A stretch of 64,000 bases of DNA from Lysobacter sp. HDW10 (GCF_011300685.1 NZ_CP049864.1:467001-531000); one strand, 5' to 3'; counted from the first letter of the stretch, positions 53,663 to 61,996 are shown. A program made the numbers and translations. Notes: a model not told the origin generated them from the sequence alone.

Positions 53663-53682
53663 GAGGGCGCCGAAGCGCCCTC
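53663..53682 (-). terminator. Terminator/attenuator between small ORF and radC
   Basis: Stem GAGGGCGC / GCGCCCTC with a 4-base loop. On the minus strand it is followed by GCTTATTTTTAA, directly before the radC ribosome binding site. Confidence 0.7.
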
Positions 53683-53711
53683 AGTTGTCTACTCTTTATT
53701 GCCGAAAAAGA

Positions 53712-53807
53712 TCAGCTGTCCTTGCGCATTCCGATTGCTTGCAACGTCATCCCCAGACCGTACAGCGCGAAGCCGTAGACAACGATTCCACCGATAATCT
53801 TGAACAT
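53712..53807 (-). CDS. 31-residue membrane mini-protein
   Basis: MFKIIGGIVVYGFALYGLGM starts a 31-residue product that is one hydrophobic helix ending in a short polar tail (GMRKDS). GTAAGGAG lies 4-11 bases before the ATG, a strong ribosome binding site. It lies between the hydrolase-like gene and radC on the same strand. No homologue is recognised. Short single-helix proteins of this type are common in phage and island gene runs. Confidence 0.6.
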   Translation of the reverse strand: MFKIIGGIVVYGFALYGLGMTLQAIGMRKDS

Positions 53808-53953
53808 CTTTTCTCCTTACTTACAAAGCCCAATCGTCAGTCGCCCTTTCAAGCCAGCGCTTTCAGATATCCAGTTGAGGCCTGTGGTTAGTGAGCAAAT
53901 TCACGCTCGATGTTCACTGACCGAAAGTTTGGCCACCTGTGTCTCCAGCCGAC

Positions 53954-54811
53954 CTAGAAGCCTCGACTGTCCGTCCGGTTCCGTTCCACCTGTCTTTGGC
54001 TGGCTCTCCATCGGGTAGAACTCTTCAACACAACCGCAGGCACATCCTCTTCCATCTCTTCAAACGCGCCATTTGCAAACCCTTCGCGCGCTACCTCATC
54101 CAAACGTGCTTGATCATGTCCCGACATCCGTCGATTCGCGTCCCGCTCGCGCGCCTCCGCGATTGCTTGTTCCAAGGTAAGCCCGGCACGCACCACCAGA
54201 TCCACGTAATAGATGGCAGATCTGTAGCTCATCGCGGTGGATTTTCCACGCAACTTCAGTTCAAGCGGCATGCAGGACAAAAGTCCCCCTGAAACTGCAT
54301 TCAAGTATTGAAGCCTTGCAGAGAGCGTTCGGATCGTATTGAACGACGTGGTGCGCAAGACGAATGTGCCGAGCGCATCTTCCTCCCCATCCCCAACGAT
54401 CACGTTGAGTCGCGCATAGGGCTTGCACTCACCCTGGGCGAACTGACATACATTCGGACCCGGACACGGCAAGGACTCCACGCCATCTTTTCCTGACCGC
54501 CTACAGGATTCACCATTCCCAACACAGATGGGCCGACCGGTCGTACGATCAAACAGCGAGTAATCAGCACGCAAGTTGAGGGCGGAGTCGTTGAACACTA
54601 GGCGGACCGGAATCGACCGGAGTTTTCCACCACCCTCTTTTCGAAGCGAGTCATCAAGGGGATGAAGAATCCATCCGTCTCTGTTCTGCACTTGGCTTGT
54701 TAAGGTGAACTGATCGTCCTTTTCTGGCAGACGCTTGCCATTGCGCTCTACGACGCGCCCTATAGAAATTCGCCCAATGAGCGGGGGCGTGATTGCAAAT
54801 CCTTTCAACAT
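53954..54811 (-). CDS. Island 'hydrolase or metal-binding' family protein
   Basis: 285 residues from ATG 54811, chosen because AAGGAG lies 7 bases upstream (the frame stays open to 54841). The centre has a cluster of cysteines (CRRSGKDGVESLPCPGPNVCQFAQGEC) likely to bind zinc, and the end is helical. This matches a family annotated in Pseudomonas and Xanthomonas islands as hydrolase or metal-binding protein, always next to YqaJ and RadC genes, and thought to belong to a recombination module. Actual activity is unknown. Confidence 0.72.
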   Translation of the reverse strand: MLKGFAITPPLIGRISIGRVVERNGKRLPEKDDQFTLTSQVQNRDGWILHPLDDSLRKEGGGKLRSIPVRLVFNDSALNLRADYSLFDRTTGRPICVGNGESCRRSGKDGVESLPCPGPNVCQFAQGECKPYARLNVIVGDGEEDALGTFVLRTTSFNTIRTLSARLQYLNAVSGGLLSCMPLELKLRGKSTAMSYRSAIYYVDLVVRAGLTLEQAIAEARERDANRRMSGHDQARLDEVAREGFANGAFEEMEEDVPAVVLKSSTRWRASQRQVERNRTDSRGF

Positions 54812-54821
54812 ACAAGTCTCC

Positions 54822-55796
54822 TTATTTCGCGTTTTCGACAACTAGGAACCTTCGGGATCCGGGCTTTGTTGAGGTGTAACGAGCGACTATCTCAGGGTGG
54901 TCGGCAGCCAAGCGCTGAGCGTCGAGGCGAGTGCCGTCCTTTGAACGCTTGTACGTCACCTCACCCGAGGCAAAGGCAGCGCGCGTCGAGTCGCCAATGA
55001 CCTCTTGCAAGTGTTGCTTCAAGCATTCAGCGCGCGCTTCTGTTTCTGCAGCCTCATTGCGAAGTGCCAGATAGTCTCGAAAATGACCAGACAGTTCGAC
55101 GTTCTCGCTCAAATCGAGCGTTGCGCCAGAGTCACGCGGGTAGAGCTGACGCAGTGCGGACGCTGAAGACTCACTGCCGTCCGCTGGTGGTGGCGTATCG
55201 TTCTCGACATGCTCCCAGAAGCGAGCTTCCAACAAGACGAGCCGAGCGATCATTGCTTCATCTCTCAAAATGCGGTGAACCTCCAACTGTTGACCGCAGA
55301 GCAGCACGGCAACATCTGCTGCCTGGCGACCAGTCACGGCAAGCTGATGTTGTACTTGCAACTGGACGTACTCCGGCACACCGTCTTTCCATAGGCGAGA
55401 TCCAAACTCTCCTGCCGTCTTGCATTCCAGGATCTGCACGTCCGGACACCCAACGACATCACGGTCTATGTTGGCCAGCATGAATGGAAAAACTGGGTGT
55501 TGAAGGACGGCATTCACTCGACGGACACGGTGCCCACTCTTCTCACCATACGCAGTGGCTACAAGAGGTTCCAACAACGTTCCCCAGTACATCGGAGAAT
55601 CCCAGTTTGGTTTTCGCGGATCTGATTCCGCACGCCCAGTCTTTTCCATCCATAGTTCGAGTGGGCTTTTATAGGGGCATAGGCCGACCGCAGCTGCAGC
55701 ATCAGAACTGCCGATGCCACCCTTTCGCACATCAAGCCATTGCTGGCGGTCGAGCGACTTCGTCTCGATCAATCTGAATGCTGCTTGTTTTTTCAT
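54822..55796 (-). CDS. YqaJ-family viral recombinase exonuclease
   Basis: 324 residues from MKKQAAF (55796, with GGAGG upstream). YqaJ/lambda exonuclease fold motifs: RQQWLDVRKGGIGSSDAAAAVGLCPYKSPLELW, then GTLLEPLVATAYGEKSG, ANIDRDVVG, QILECKTAGEFGSRLWKDG (catalytic Glu-x-Lys) and VQLQVQHQLAVTG. The enzyme degrades one strand at DNA ends to feed a single-strand annealing protein. No annealing partner (RecT/Bet/Erf) is recognised nearby; the cysteine-rich neighbour is a candidate. Confidence 0.88.
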   Translation of the reverse strand: MKKQAAFRLIETKSLDRQQWLDVRKGGIGSSDAAAAVGLCPYKSPLELWMEKTGRAESDPRKPNWDSPMYWGTLLEPLVATAYGEKSGHRVRRVNAVLQHPVFPFMLANIDRDVVGCPDVQILECKTAGEFGSRLWKDGVPEYVQLQVQHQLAVTGRQAADVAVLLCGQQLEVHRILRDEAMIARLVLLEARFWEHVENDTPPPADGSESSASALRQLYPRDSGATLDLSENVELSGHFRDYLALRNEAAETEARAECLKQHLQEVIGDSTRAAFASGEVTYKRSKDGTRLDAQRLAADHPEIVARYTSTKPGSRRFLVVENAK

Positions 55797-55821
55797 TGAT
55801 TCCTCCGTGGAAGCAAACAAA

Positions 55822-55844
55822 AAGCCCGGCCATTGGCCGGGCTT
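55822..55844 (-). terminator. Terminator/attenuator upstream of yqaJ
   Basis: Perfect stem AAGCCCGGCC / GGCCGGGCTT with a 3-base loop and CTTTTTGTTT on the minus strand, 26 bases before the yqaJ start. It ends the mini-ORF transcript or attenuates yqaJ. Confidence 0.75.
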
Positions 55845-55922
55845 ATTTGGTCGGGTTAGGTTGTAGTTGAGTTCTACTATTCTTGAAGCGAGGGGAATGC
55901 TCTGGAAGACGTTTTGTCCGGG

Positions 55923-55997
55923 TCAAACTTTGAGGGCTCCACGGTTCTTGCCCCTAGTGACGAGGCGGACTTCGGACTCCTCGGTCTTCCAATTCAT
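55923..55997 (-). CDS. 24-residue mini-ORF overlapping the previous mini-ORF
   Basis: MNWKTEESEVRLVTRGKNRG..., 24 residues. Its ATG overlaps the stop codon of the preceding 37-residue ORF (ATGA), suggesting coupled translation. No homology is recognised; evidence is architectural only. Confidence 0.4.
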   Translation of the reverse strand: MNWKTEESEVRLVTRGKNRGALKV

Positions 55998-56107
55998 TCC
56001 CGCTTACCTTTTTTCCACGTTTCTATCGGCTCTTTCGCTTCCGGCGTATACCTCAACCCATACCACCGCTTCTCGCCTGCATAGGCCATCGTTTGAACGA
56101 GAAGCAT
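55994..56107 (-). CDS. 37-residue basic mini-ORF
   Basis: MLLVQTMAYAGEKRWYGLRY begins a 37-residue polar, basic product. GGAGGAAGG directly precedes the ATG with good spacing. It is one of three co-directional mini-ORFs upstream of yqaJ. Function unknown. Confidence 0.5.
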   Translation of the reverse strand: MLLVQTMAYAGEKRWYGLRYTPEAKEPIETWKKGKRE

Positions 56108-56181
56108 TTTCCTTCCTCCATATAGACGGCATGAACCACAGGTCCGGCAGATGCCGGGCGGTGTGACGCCACGTCGACGTC

Positions 56182-56295
56182 TTAATCACCCGGGAGCTTT
56201 ACATCTCCGGCGCAGCTGCTCCTGAAAATCCGTCCTACCACCGCTATAGCCACCACTAACGCGCAATACCACGCGTCGCGTCTGCTAGTAGACAT
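56182..56295 (-). CDS. 37-residue single-helix membrane mini-ORF
   Basis: MSTSRRDAWYCALVVAIAVV begins a 37-residue protein with one hydrophobic helix, preceded by CGGAGG five bases before the ATG. The copy of the attachment core CTATAGCCACCA (plus strand 56244-56255) lies inside its coding sequence. Confidence 0.5.
   Translation of the reverse strand: MSTSRRDAWYCALVVAIAVVGRIFRSSCAGDVKLPGD
56244..56255 (+). repeat. Internal copy of the attachment core
   Basis: CTATAGCCACCA is identical to 60454-60465 at the island's right end, and ten of these bases (ATAGCCACCA) match the tRNA-Met 3' end at 41105-41114. It sits between the YqaJ cluster and the ietAS-like pair, which suggests a composite island, but it is short and lies in a mini-ORF. 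Confidence 0.45.
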
Positions 56296-56689
56296 AAAAC
56301 CTCCGTTGACTGGTGCAAGGATGCGCTGCACCGGACGCGAAGCGAGAAGATCCCGGATCGCAAGAGTGTTAAGGGTCTCAAAAATTTTTGACTCCACCAA
56401 AATTCCAATCTTCTGGCGCGCTCACCGACACAGGAGGACTTTTGTACAGACACCGCTGTGTCTGCGGGGATTTCCCGCCATCGCACCACTCTTTATTAAC
56501 GGGCACAGCTGGCCGCGCTTTTCGCGCCGCACCCGCAGCACGCGCAGCAAATCTGCATCCTTTTGGCGCACGGCTCCTTTGGCTGCCTCTTTGATTGCCG
56601 CAAATTTGAGTATAGGTGGAGGACAAAACCACAGTGACGCGCTAACATCCCAGAGGGAAAAACGTCAAATCGTCCCCGAGCGTACTCCC

Positions 56690-57766
56690 ATGGCACGTAG
56701 TGACCTACTAATATCCCTTGTAAGGGCCGCTTCTAGCGGTGACCAACTCGGTGTCCGCTCCTCTGCAGAGGCGCTTGCGGCGGATGAGCGCGCCAAAAAT
56801 CACCACATCCTTGCAGATCGCTTGCAGCGCGCGATTGCCAACGTAACGGTGAGCTCTAACAGTTTACTTTCCCAGAAAGACTCTGCCGGCGGTCAAGGAC
56901 GTGAAGCTATCATCGAGGTGCAGCCTCAACTGCAGATGGATCAGCTGTTGCTACCCCTTCCAGTCAAAGAGGGTGGCAGGCAACTTATCGAAGAGCACAT
57001 TCGCGCCGACGTGTTGCGCTCTCACGGCTACGAGCCGAGACACCGCGTGTTGCTTGCGGGTCCACCGGGCAACGGAAAGACTTCTTATGCCGAATCGATA
57101 GCAGAAGCATTGGCACTACCATTGTTTGTAGTGAGGTACGATGCTTTGATTGGCAGCTATCTCGGTGAAACGAACGCAAGACTTCGCAGATTGTTCGAGT
57201 ACGTAAAAACCCGCCCTTGTGTTCTTTTCTTCGACGAATTTGATGCAATTGGCAAAGAGCGAGGAGATACGAATGAAACGGGTGAAATTAAGCGTGTTGT
57301 TTCCTTCTTATTGATGCAGCTTGATCAGTTGCCTAGCTATGTTGTTGTGATTGCAGCGACGAATCATGCCGAATTGCTTGACCGTGCGGTTTGGCGCCGA
57401 TTCCAGCTGAGATTGTCATTCCCTGCGCCGGACCGGAAGTCAGTTCAAGTCCTGCTGGATCGGATTACTTCTCGTTGGCCGGAATTGCCGAAGTTATCTC
57501 TCATCGCCATTGCGACGAAGCTCGGTGACGTGAGCTACTCAGAGGTTGTTGATTTTTGCCAGAACGTCCGGCGCCGACATATTCTAGGATTAGGTGGGAT
57601 TAGTATCGATGAGGCGCTCAAGCTTGAACTTGAATTATGGACCGCTCGAGTTCGCCCACGGGGGACCGTGAATGGCGAGCGATCTGAACAAGCCGCTCTT
57701 GCGAGTGGTGCCGCTGCCTCAGGTCGCGCGTCGCGTCGGAAGGCCAGCGAACATCCCGAGACCTGA
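56690..57766 (+). CDS. IetA-like AAA+ ATPase
   Basis: 358 residues from MARSDLLISL (56690). A short helical N terminus precedes an AAA+ domain with Walker A GPPGNGKT (124-131), Walker B VLFFDEFD (178-185), sensor 1 ATNH (223-226) and arginine finger WRRF (235-238). Paired with a subtilisin-like protease downstream, it matches IetA of the ietAS pair, first described on an Agrobacterium Ti plasmid as a stability system and later reported as a phage defence system. The last 95 bases overlap the protease gene. Frame upstream to 56306 is open but low-quality and not family-like. Confidence 0.82.
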   Translation: MARSDLLISLVRAASSGDQLGVRSSAEALAADERAKNHHILADRLQRAIANVTVSSNSLLSQKDSAGGQGREAIIEVQPQLQMDQLLLPLPVKEGGRQLIEEHIRADVLRSHGYEPRHRVLLAGPPGNGKTSYAESIAEALALPLFVVRYDALIGSYLGETNARLRRLFEYVKTRPCVLFFDEFDAIGKERGDTNETGEIKRVVSFLLMQLDQLPSYVVVIAATNHAELLDRAVWRRFQLRLSFPAPDRKSVQVLLDRITSRWPELPKLSLIAIATKLGDVSYSEVVDFCQNVRRRHILGLGGISIDEALKLELELWTARVRPRGTVNGERSEQAALASGAAASGRASRRKASEHPET

Positions 57767-60209
57767 CCGATACGCCGCCGCAGATCAACTCAGAAAGTTT
57801 GGCCCTAAGTTTGACCGTTTGCGCGAAGTTCTCGCGACCGACCCGCAGGGACTTAGTTTACGCACCGATCCGGACGCGCTGGCTCCTGAGCGGCTGTTGG
57901 TCTTCGAGTTGCGGGGATCGGTTAACGCTTTCGCTACTGCTATTTCCAATGTTATCGGTCTCGAGTTCATAGACGAAGATGGACTCGACAGTGACGAATC
58001 CGACCAAAAGCCAGTTGCATATCTTCTCGTTCCGGATATGGCTGCATTGCAGCAGATCGAATCGCTGTGGAGGCGATGGAATGCAGGGGAAAATTTAGGA
58101 AGAGGCTTTACTGCTTGGCGTGACGTGTTCGCCCAGCTACGCCAGCTCCGGCCATGGGGACCGCAAGATCGCGTAAGCGTGCAAGATTCAGTCACTTTTG
58201 CGGATGAAATTGACTTGCTCGCGGATTTGGAATTACTCCGCCTTGAAATTGAGCTTGTGTACCGGGAATCTGACACAGCTGCACAGGAAGCAGAGTCCTC
58301 GATCGAAGGAGAAGTCAAACAAGTCGGCGGGCACATTGTTTCAAAAGTGCGTATTAAGGAAATTGGCTACCACGCATGCCTCGTCGATCTCCCAGTTCGA
58401 GAAGTCCGGGCAATACTCGAACAGCGTGGCGTGGCTACTGTCGAAAGCGTAATGCACATTCGCCCCCAGAGCGTGGCTACAACGCTGGAGATCGATGACG
58501 CTGAGCCCGTCGGAGGCGATGTCCCTCAGATGGATCCCTTACACCAACCCATTCTGGCGCTGTTGGATGGGGTCCCGGTTGCGAATCATCCCCTACTTAG
58601 TCGGCATTTGTCCGTTGATGACCCTTTTGGACTTGAGCCGCTAACCGCGGTGGCTGACCGCAAGCATGGCACGGCAATGGCGTCGTTGATTGTCCACGGA
58701 GATCGCAATCGAGGCGGCCCAACCCTTCCGCGCAAAATACATGTACTCCCCGTGTTAATGGCGGAGCCAGGCCGCTCTGAGACGTTTCGTAGCGACCGAT
58801 TAATCGTCGACCTGATTTATCAAGCGGTTCGCTCGATAAGGGTTGGGCCTGAGGCCAGCGCTCCAGAGGTAATAATCGTTAACTTGTCGCTTGGCAATTC
58901 ACGTCAACCCTTCCATCGATCGTTATCTGCATGGGCAAAGTTGCTGGACCGTTTGGCGTATGAGCACGGAATCTTATTTATCGTCAGCGCCGGCAATGTG
59001 TGTGATTCATTTGATTTGCCTACCTTTTCGACGCGCACTCACTTCGAGGATGCTGACCCTGACGTTCGCTCGCGAGCAGTTTTGGGCGCCATTGGGGCAT
59101 TGGTAGGACAGCGCAAACTGTTTTCACCTGCAGAAACGGTAAATGGAATCACAGTCGGTGCTTGCAGCACGGACGATGTACCTGCCGAGCATCGTGCGAC
59201 CTCAAGTAGCGCTGTAGTCGCATATGCAGACCTCGAAATGGCCAACCCTTCGAGTGCCTTGGGCCCGGGCTATGGCACGTCTATAAAACCTGACATTCTG
59301 ATGCCAGGGTCGCGCGAGCACCTTTTGATGCAAGGCAATATCACCGGAACGTTAAGAGTGTCGCCAGCGGGCCCGAGTCGAGCTGCTGGCTTGAAGGTAG
59401 CTGCACCGAGCTCGTCAAATGAACAATTCGAGTCCTACACCAGCGGCACCAGCGCCGCCGCAGCGCTCGCATCACGCACTTGCCATCAAATTCACGATGC
59501 TTTAGAAGCGGCCTATGGAGATGCCTTCCTCAACTTGACGCACCGTCACCGCGCTGTGTTGCTGAAGGCGCTATTGGCACACACAGCCCAATGGCCGCGA
59601 GGCACATCTTCAGTAATTCGAAGTGTACTTGGGCCATCGGATGGTAGACAACATGTCCAGCAGAAAGACAACATACGCCGCTTCCTTGGTTATGGTGTCG
59701 TTGATTCAGACGCGGCCATTGCATGCGCCGGTGATCGCGCAACTTTCTGGGCAACTGGTGAGATTGCCGAAAATCAAGTGTTCCACATTCCTATCCCAAT
59801 TCCGCTTGCAATGGCCAACAAGTCGCAGCCTCACGCATTGGTTGCAACGACGTCGTGGTTCACCCCTACTAAACCGGGCAACAAACTTTATCGGGGCGTG
59901 AGATTGAAACTAATTAGACCAGATGGTTTAGGTAGCCTTGGTCTCGATGAGTCATTTCCAGACCAACCCGACGTAAACCAAGTGAGGCGCGGAACTCTTT
60001 GTCATCAACGTTGGGTTGGCGAAAGAGCTGCTGCAGTTCAAGCAGATTCGCAAATCGCGCTCGTGCTTCAGCGAGAGCCCGACCAAGCAGGGATGGTTAT
60101 TGACGAACCTGTTCCATTCGCTGTAGCTGCTACGCTGACGATGCCCGGCGTAGTCGAAATATACGATCAGGTACGACAACGGCTGGGGATTGCATTGCCT
60201 ATTAGGTGA
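57672..60209 (+). CDS. IetS-like subtilisin family (S8) serine protease
   Basis: 845 residues. An N-terminal ~280-residue region with helical parts precedes an S8 domain with the complete triad: Asp299 (ILALLDGVPV), His332 (DRKHGTAMASL) and Ser594 (YTSGTSAAAA), plus oxyanion Asn442 (VSAGN). There is no signal peptide, so it acts inside the cell. The C-terminal ~150 residues are an extra domain. GGGGGA lies 7 bases before the ATG, inside the ietA-like gene (95-base overlap). In ietAS the protease is the effector and the ATPase its partner or restraint; the target is not known. Confidence 0.85.
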   Translation: MASDLNKPLLRVVPLPQVARRVGRPANIPRPDRYAAADQLRKFGPKFDRLREVLATDPQGLSLRTDPDALAPERLLVFELRGSVNAFATAISNVIGLEFIDEDGLDSDESDQKPVAYLLVPDMAALQQIESLWRRWNAGENLGRGFTAWRDVFAQLRQLRPWGPQDRVSVQDSVTFADEIDLLADLELLRLEIELVYRESDTAAQEAESSIEGEVKQVGGHIVSKVRIKEIGYHACLVDLPVREVRAILEQRGVATVESVMHIRPQSVATTLEIDDAEPVGGDVPQMDPLHQPILALLDGVPVANHPLLSRHLSVDDPFGLEPLTAVADRKHGTAMASLIVHGDRNRGGPTLPRKIHVLPVLMAEPGRSETFRSDRLIVDLIYQAVRSIRVGPEASAPEVIIVNLSLGNSRQPFHRSLSAWAKLLDRLAYEHGILFIVSAGNVCDSFDLPTFSTRTHFEDADPDVRSRAVLGAIGALVGQRKLFSPAETVNGITVGACSTDDVPAEHRATSSSAVVAYADLEMANPSSALGPGYGTSIKPDILMPGSREHLLMQGNITGTLRVSPAGPSRAAGLKVAAPSSSNEQFESYTSGTSAAAALASRTCHQIHDALEAAYGDAFLNLTHRHRAVLLKALLAHTAQWPRGTSSVIRSVLGPSDGRQHVQQKDNIRRFLGYGVVDSDAAIACAGDRATFWATGEIAENQVFHIPIPIPLAMANKSQPHALVATTSWFTPTKPGNKLYRGVRLKLIRPDGLGSLGLDESFPDQPDVNQVRRGTLCHQRWVGERAAAVQADSQIALVLQREPDQAGMVIDEPVPFAVAATLTMPGVVEIYDQVRQRLGIALPIR

Positions 60210-60444
60210 GAGGTGTAGCTGAGAAGTGTGCGCGAAGCCCTACGGGCGCGTTTGAACCACTTCTAAAACACCGATTGGCGCGGGCTTATCTTGCGGAAGA
60301 CTTCGAGCTAGGTCAGGGCAAGAAAGCAGGTGCTTCACGACCTCGAACCGCTTGCATAGTTTGAACCAGGGAGCATCCTTGGGGGCATGAAACGTAAGAC
60401 TATTTCATATTTATCTTTTAATTCAATAGCTTGTAAATATTTTG
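60210..60444. other. Island right end, no gene seen
   Basis: About 235 bases between the protease gene and the right attachment site, without a supported gene. The end (60400-60444) is AT-rich, as element ends often are. Confidence 0.5.
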
Positions 60445-60465
60445 CGAGAGCACCTATAGCCACCA
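60445..60465 (+). other. Right attachment site of the island (attR)
   Basis: This 21-base stretch ending CTATAGCCACCA matches the tRNA-Met 3' end (41094-41114) at 18 of 21 bases, the last ten identical. It marks the junction with host DNA that originally followed the tRNA gene. Confidence 0.75.
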
Positions 60466-60501
60466 TTCATCGGTGAATGCGCGACGCAGCATTCCGAAAA
60501 G

Positions 60502-60526
60502 AACCGCTGAAATCAGCGGTTTTTTT
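60502..60526 (+). terminator. Rho-independent terminator, probably the original tRNA-Met terminator
   Basis: Stem AACCGCTGA / TCAGCGGTT followed by seven Ts. It lies 37 bases past attR, the place expected for the terminator of tRNA-Met before the island inserted. Confidence 0.85.
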
Positions 60527-60624
60527 GTGCGCGCAGGAAAGTGCGCAAATCCGCAAGAATCTGGATGCACACCGCACGCGATTCCGTCATCCTGCATTGG
60601 AACTCGACACAAACCGCGTAGCCA

Positions 60625-61470
60625 ATGACCGCCGCCCCGCTTTCAGCCAGACATAACCAGCTTGTGCGCGCCGCATGCGAGCGGCTTGAACGTGACGACG
60701 CGGTTGATCTGGCAACGCTGGCGGCAGATGCCAACCTGAGTCCTTGGCACTTTCAACGTTTGTTCAAATCACAGACCGGCCTGACACCCAAGCAGTACGC
60801 GTCAGCGCGTCGTCACCAATCGATTCAAGGTGCGCTCAAGCAACATGCGCGCGTCTCGGACGGCATTCTTGAGGCCGGCTTCGGCAATCCAAGCGGGTTT
60901 TACGAGCAAGGCGCGAAACGACTCGGCATGTCGCCAACGTCTTTTAAACAGGGCGGCAAGGACGTTGAAATTCGTTTTGGCATTGCGCAGTGCACCCTTG
61001 GTGCGCTGCTTGTAGCGCGAACAGAGATTGGCATTTGCGACATTCGCATGGGTGATGACGCAGAAACGCTCGTACACGCCTTCCAAGATGTCTTTCCAAA
61101 CGCGGTCCTCCTTGGCGGCGACGAAGCGTTCGACACCTGGATTGCCAAAATCGTTGGTTTGATTGAAGAGCCCAGTGCCGCATTGGACTTGCCGTTAGAT
61201 ATTCGCGGCACTGCTTTCCAAGAGCGCGTTTGGCGTGCCCTGATGCAGATTCCGCCAGGCACGACTGCCACCTATGCCGAGATTGCCGAACGAATTGGCA
61301 GACCGTCGTCGGTGCGCGCAGTCGCCAACGCGTGCGGCGCAAACAAAATCGCGGTGGCCATTCCATGCCACCGCGTCGTGCGAAGTGATGGCTCACTTTC
61401 GGGCTATCGCTGGGGTGTGGACCGCAAGCGCGCGTTGCTCCTTAAAGAAGCAGCACTCAGTGCGTCTTGA
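60625..61470 (+). CDS. Ada-like AraC regulator/O6-methylguanine-DNA methyltransferase
   Basis: 281 residues. An AraC-type helix-turn-helix (LATLAADANLSPWHFQRLFKSQTGLTPKQY, about 30-85) is fused to an alkyltransferase domain (about 105-275) with the active-site cysteine in IPCHRVV and RAVANACGANKIAVA. It lacks the N-terminal zinc domain of E. coli Ada (which senses methyl phosphotriesters), so it repairs alkylated guanine and may regulate by another signal. It converges with and overlaps the FMN reductase gene by 14 bases. Confidence 0.92.
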   Translation: MTAAPLSARHNQLVRAACERLERDDAVDLATLAADANLSPWHFQRLFKSQTGLTPKQYASARRHQSIQGALKQHARVSDGILEAGFGNPSGFYEQGAKRLGMSPTSFKQGGKDVEIRFGIAQCTLGALLVARTEIGICDIRMGDDAETLVHAFQDVFPNAVLLGGDEAFDTWIAKIVGLIEEPSAALDLPLDIRGTAFQERVWRALMQIPPGTTATYAEIAERIGRPSSVRAVANACGANKIAVAIPCHRVVRSDGSLSGYRWGVDRKRALLLKEAALSAS

Positions 61471-61996
61471 TCCATTCAACCAGGCCTGCCATATAGCCTT
61501 GCAAGAAGTCCTTGCTATGCGCGCCGATTTCGCCATCGACCACCAAGCCGTCTTTCCACGTTAAGTAGATTTCGCTGCCGGTGTAGAGCGGCATGTCCAA
61601 GTAATTGACGATGTTCCTCAGATGAGACTGTGCCAAGGCGGTCCCGATTGCGCCGATCGAGACGCCAATGATGCCGACGGGCTTTTTCGCCCAAACGCTT
61701 TGGCCCCATGGGCGCGAGCCGATATCGATTGCATTCTTCAAGACGCCCGGCACGGATCGGTTGTACTCGGGGGTCACGAACAGGACACCGTCTGCGTCCT
61801 TAATCGCTTTGCGCAGGCGGACCATGCTTTCTGGTGAATCGGAATCACTTTCTTGGTTATAGAGCGGCAGATCATCAATCTGGATCCAGTCAAATTCGAC
61901 GCCCGCAGGTGCCAGCTTGGCCATTGCTTCGGCGACTTGACGGTTGAATGAGTCTTTACGGATGCTGCCAACAACAACTGCAATTTTTGTAGCCAC
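61457..61996 (-). CDS. NADPH-dependent FMN reductase (flavodoxin-like)
   Basis: 179 residues. FMN-binding motifs: VVGSIRKDSFNRQVAEAM (N-terminal phosphate loop), VTPEYNRSVPGVLKNAIDI (about 75-93) and GIIGVSIGAIGTALAQSHLR. It belongs to the chromate/quinone reductase (ChrR/AzoR-like) group that uses NADPH to reduce FMN or quinones, protecting against oxidative stress. Substrate not determined. Confidence 0.93.
   Translation of the reverse strand: MATKIAVVVGSIRKDSFNRQVAEAMAKLAPAGVEFDWIQIDDLPLYNQESDSDSPESMVRLRKAIKDADGVLFVTPEYNRSVPGVLKNAIDIGSRPWGQSVWAKKPVGIIGVSIGAIGTALAQSHLRNIVNYLDMPLYTGSEIYLTWKDGLVVDGEIGAHSKDFLQGYMAGLVEWIKTH

Noticed and set aside
56306-56689. N-terminal extension of the IetA-like gene
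   Set aside because: The 128 extra residues are Arg/Ser-rich and family-unlike; the Met at 56690 gives a normal AAA+ protein.
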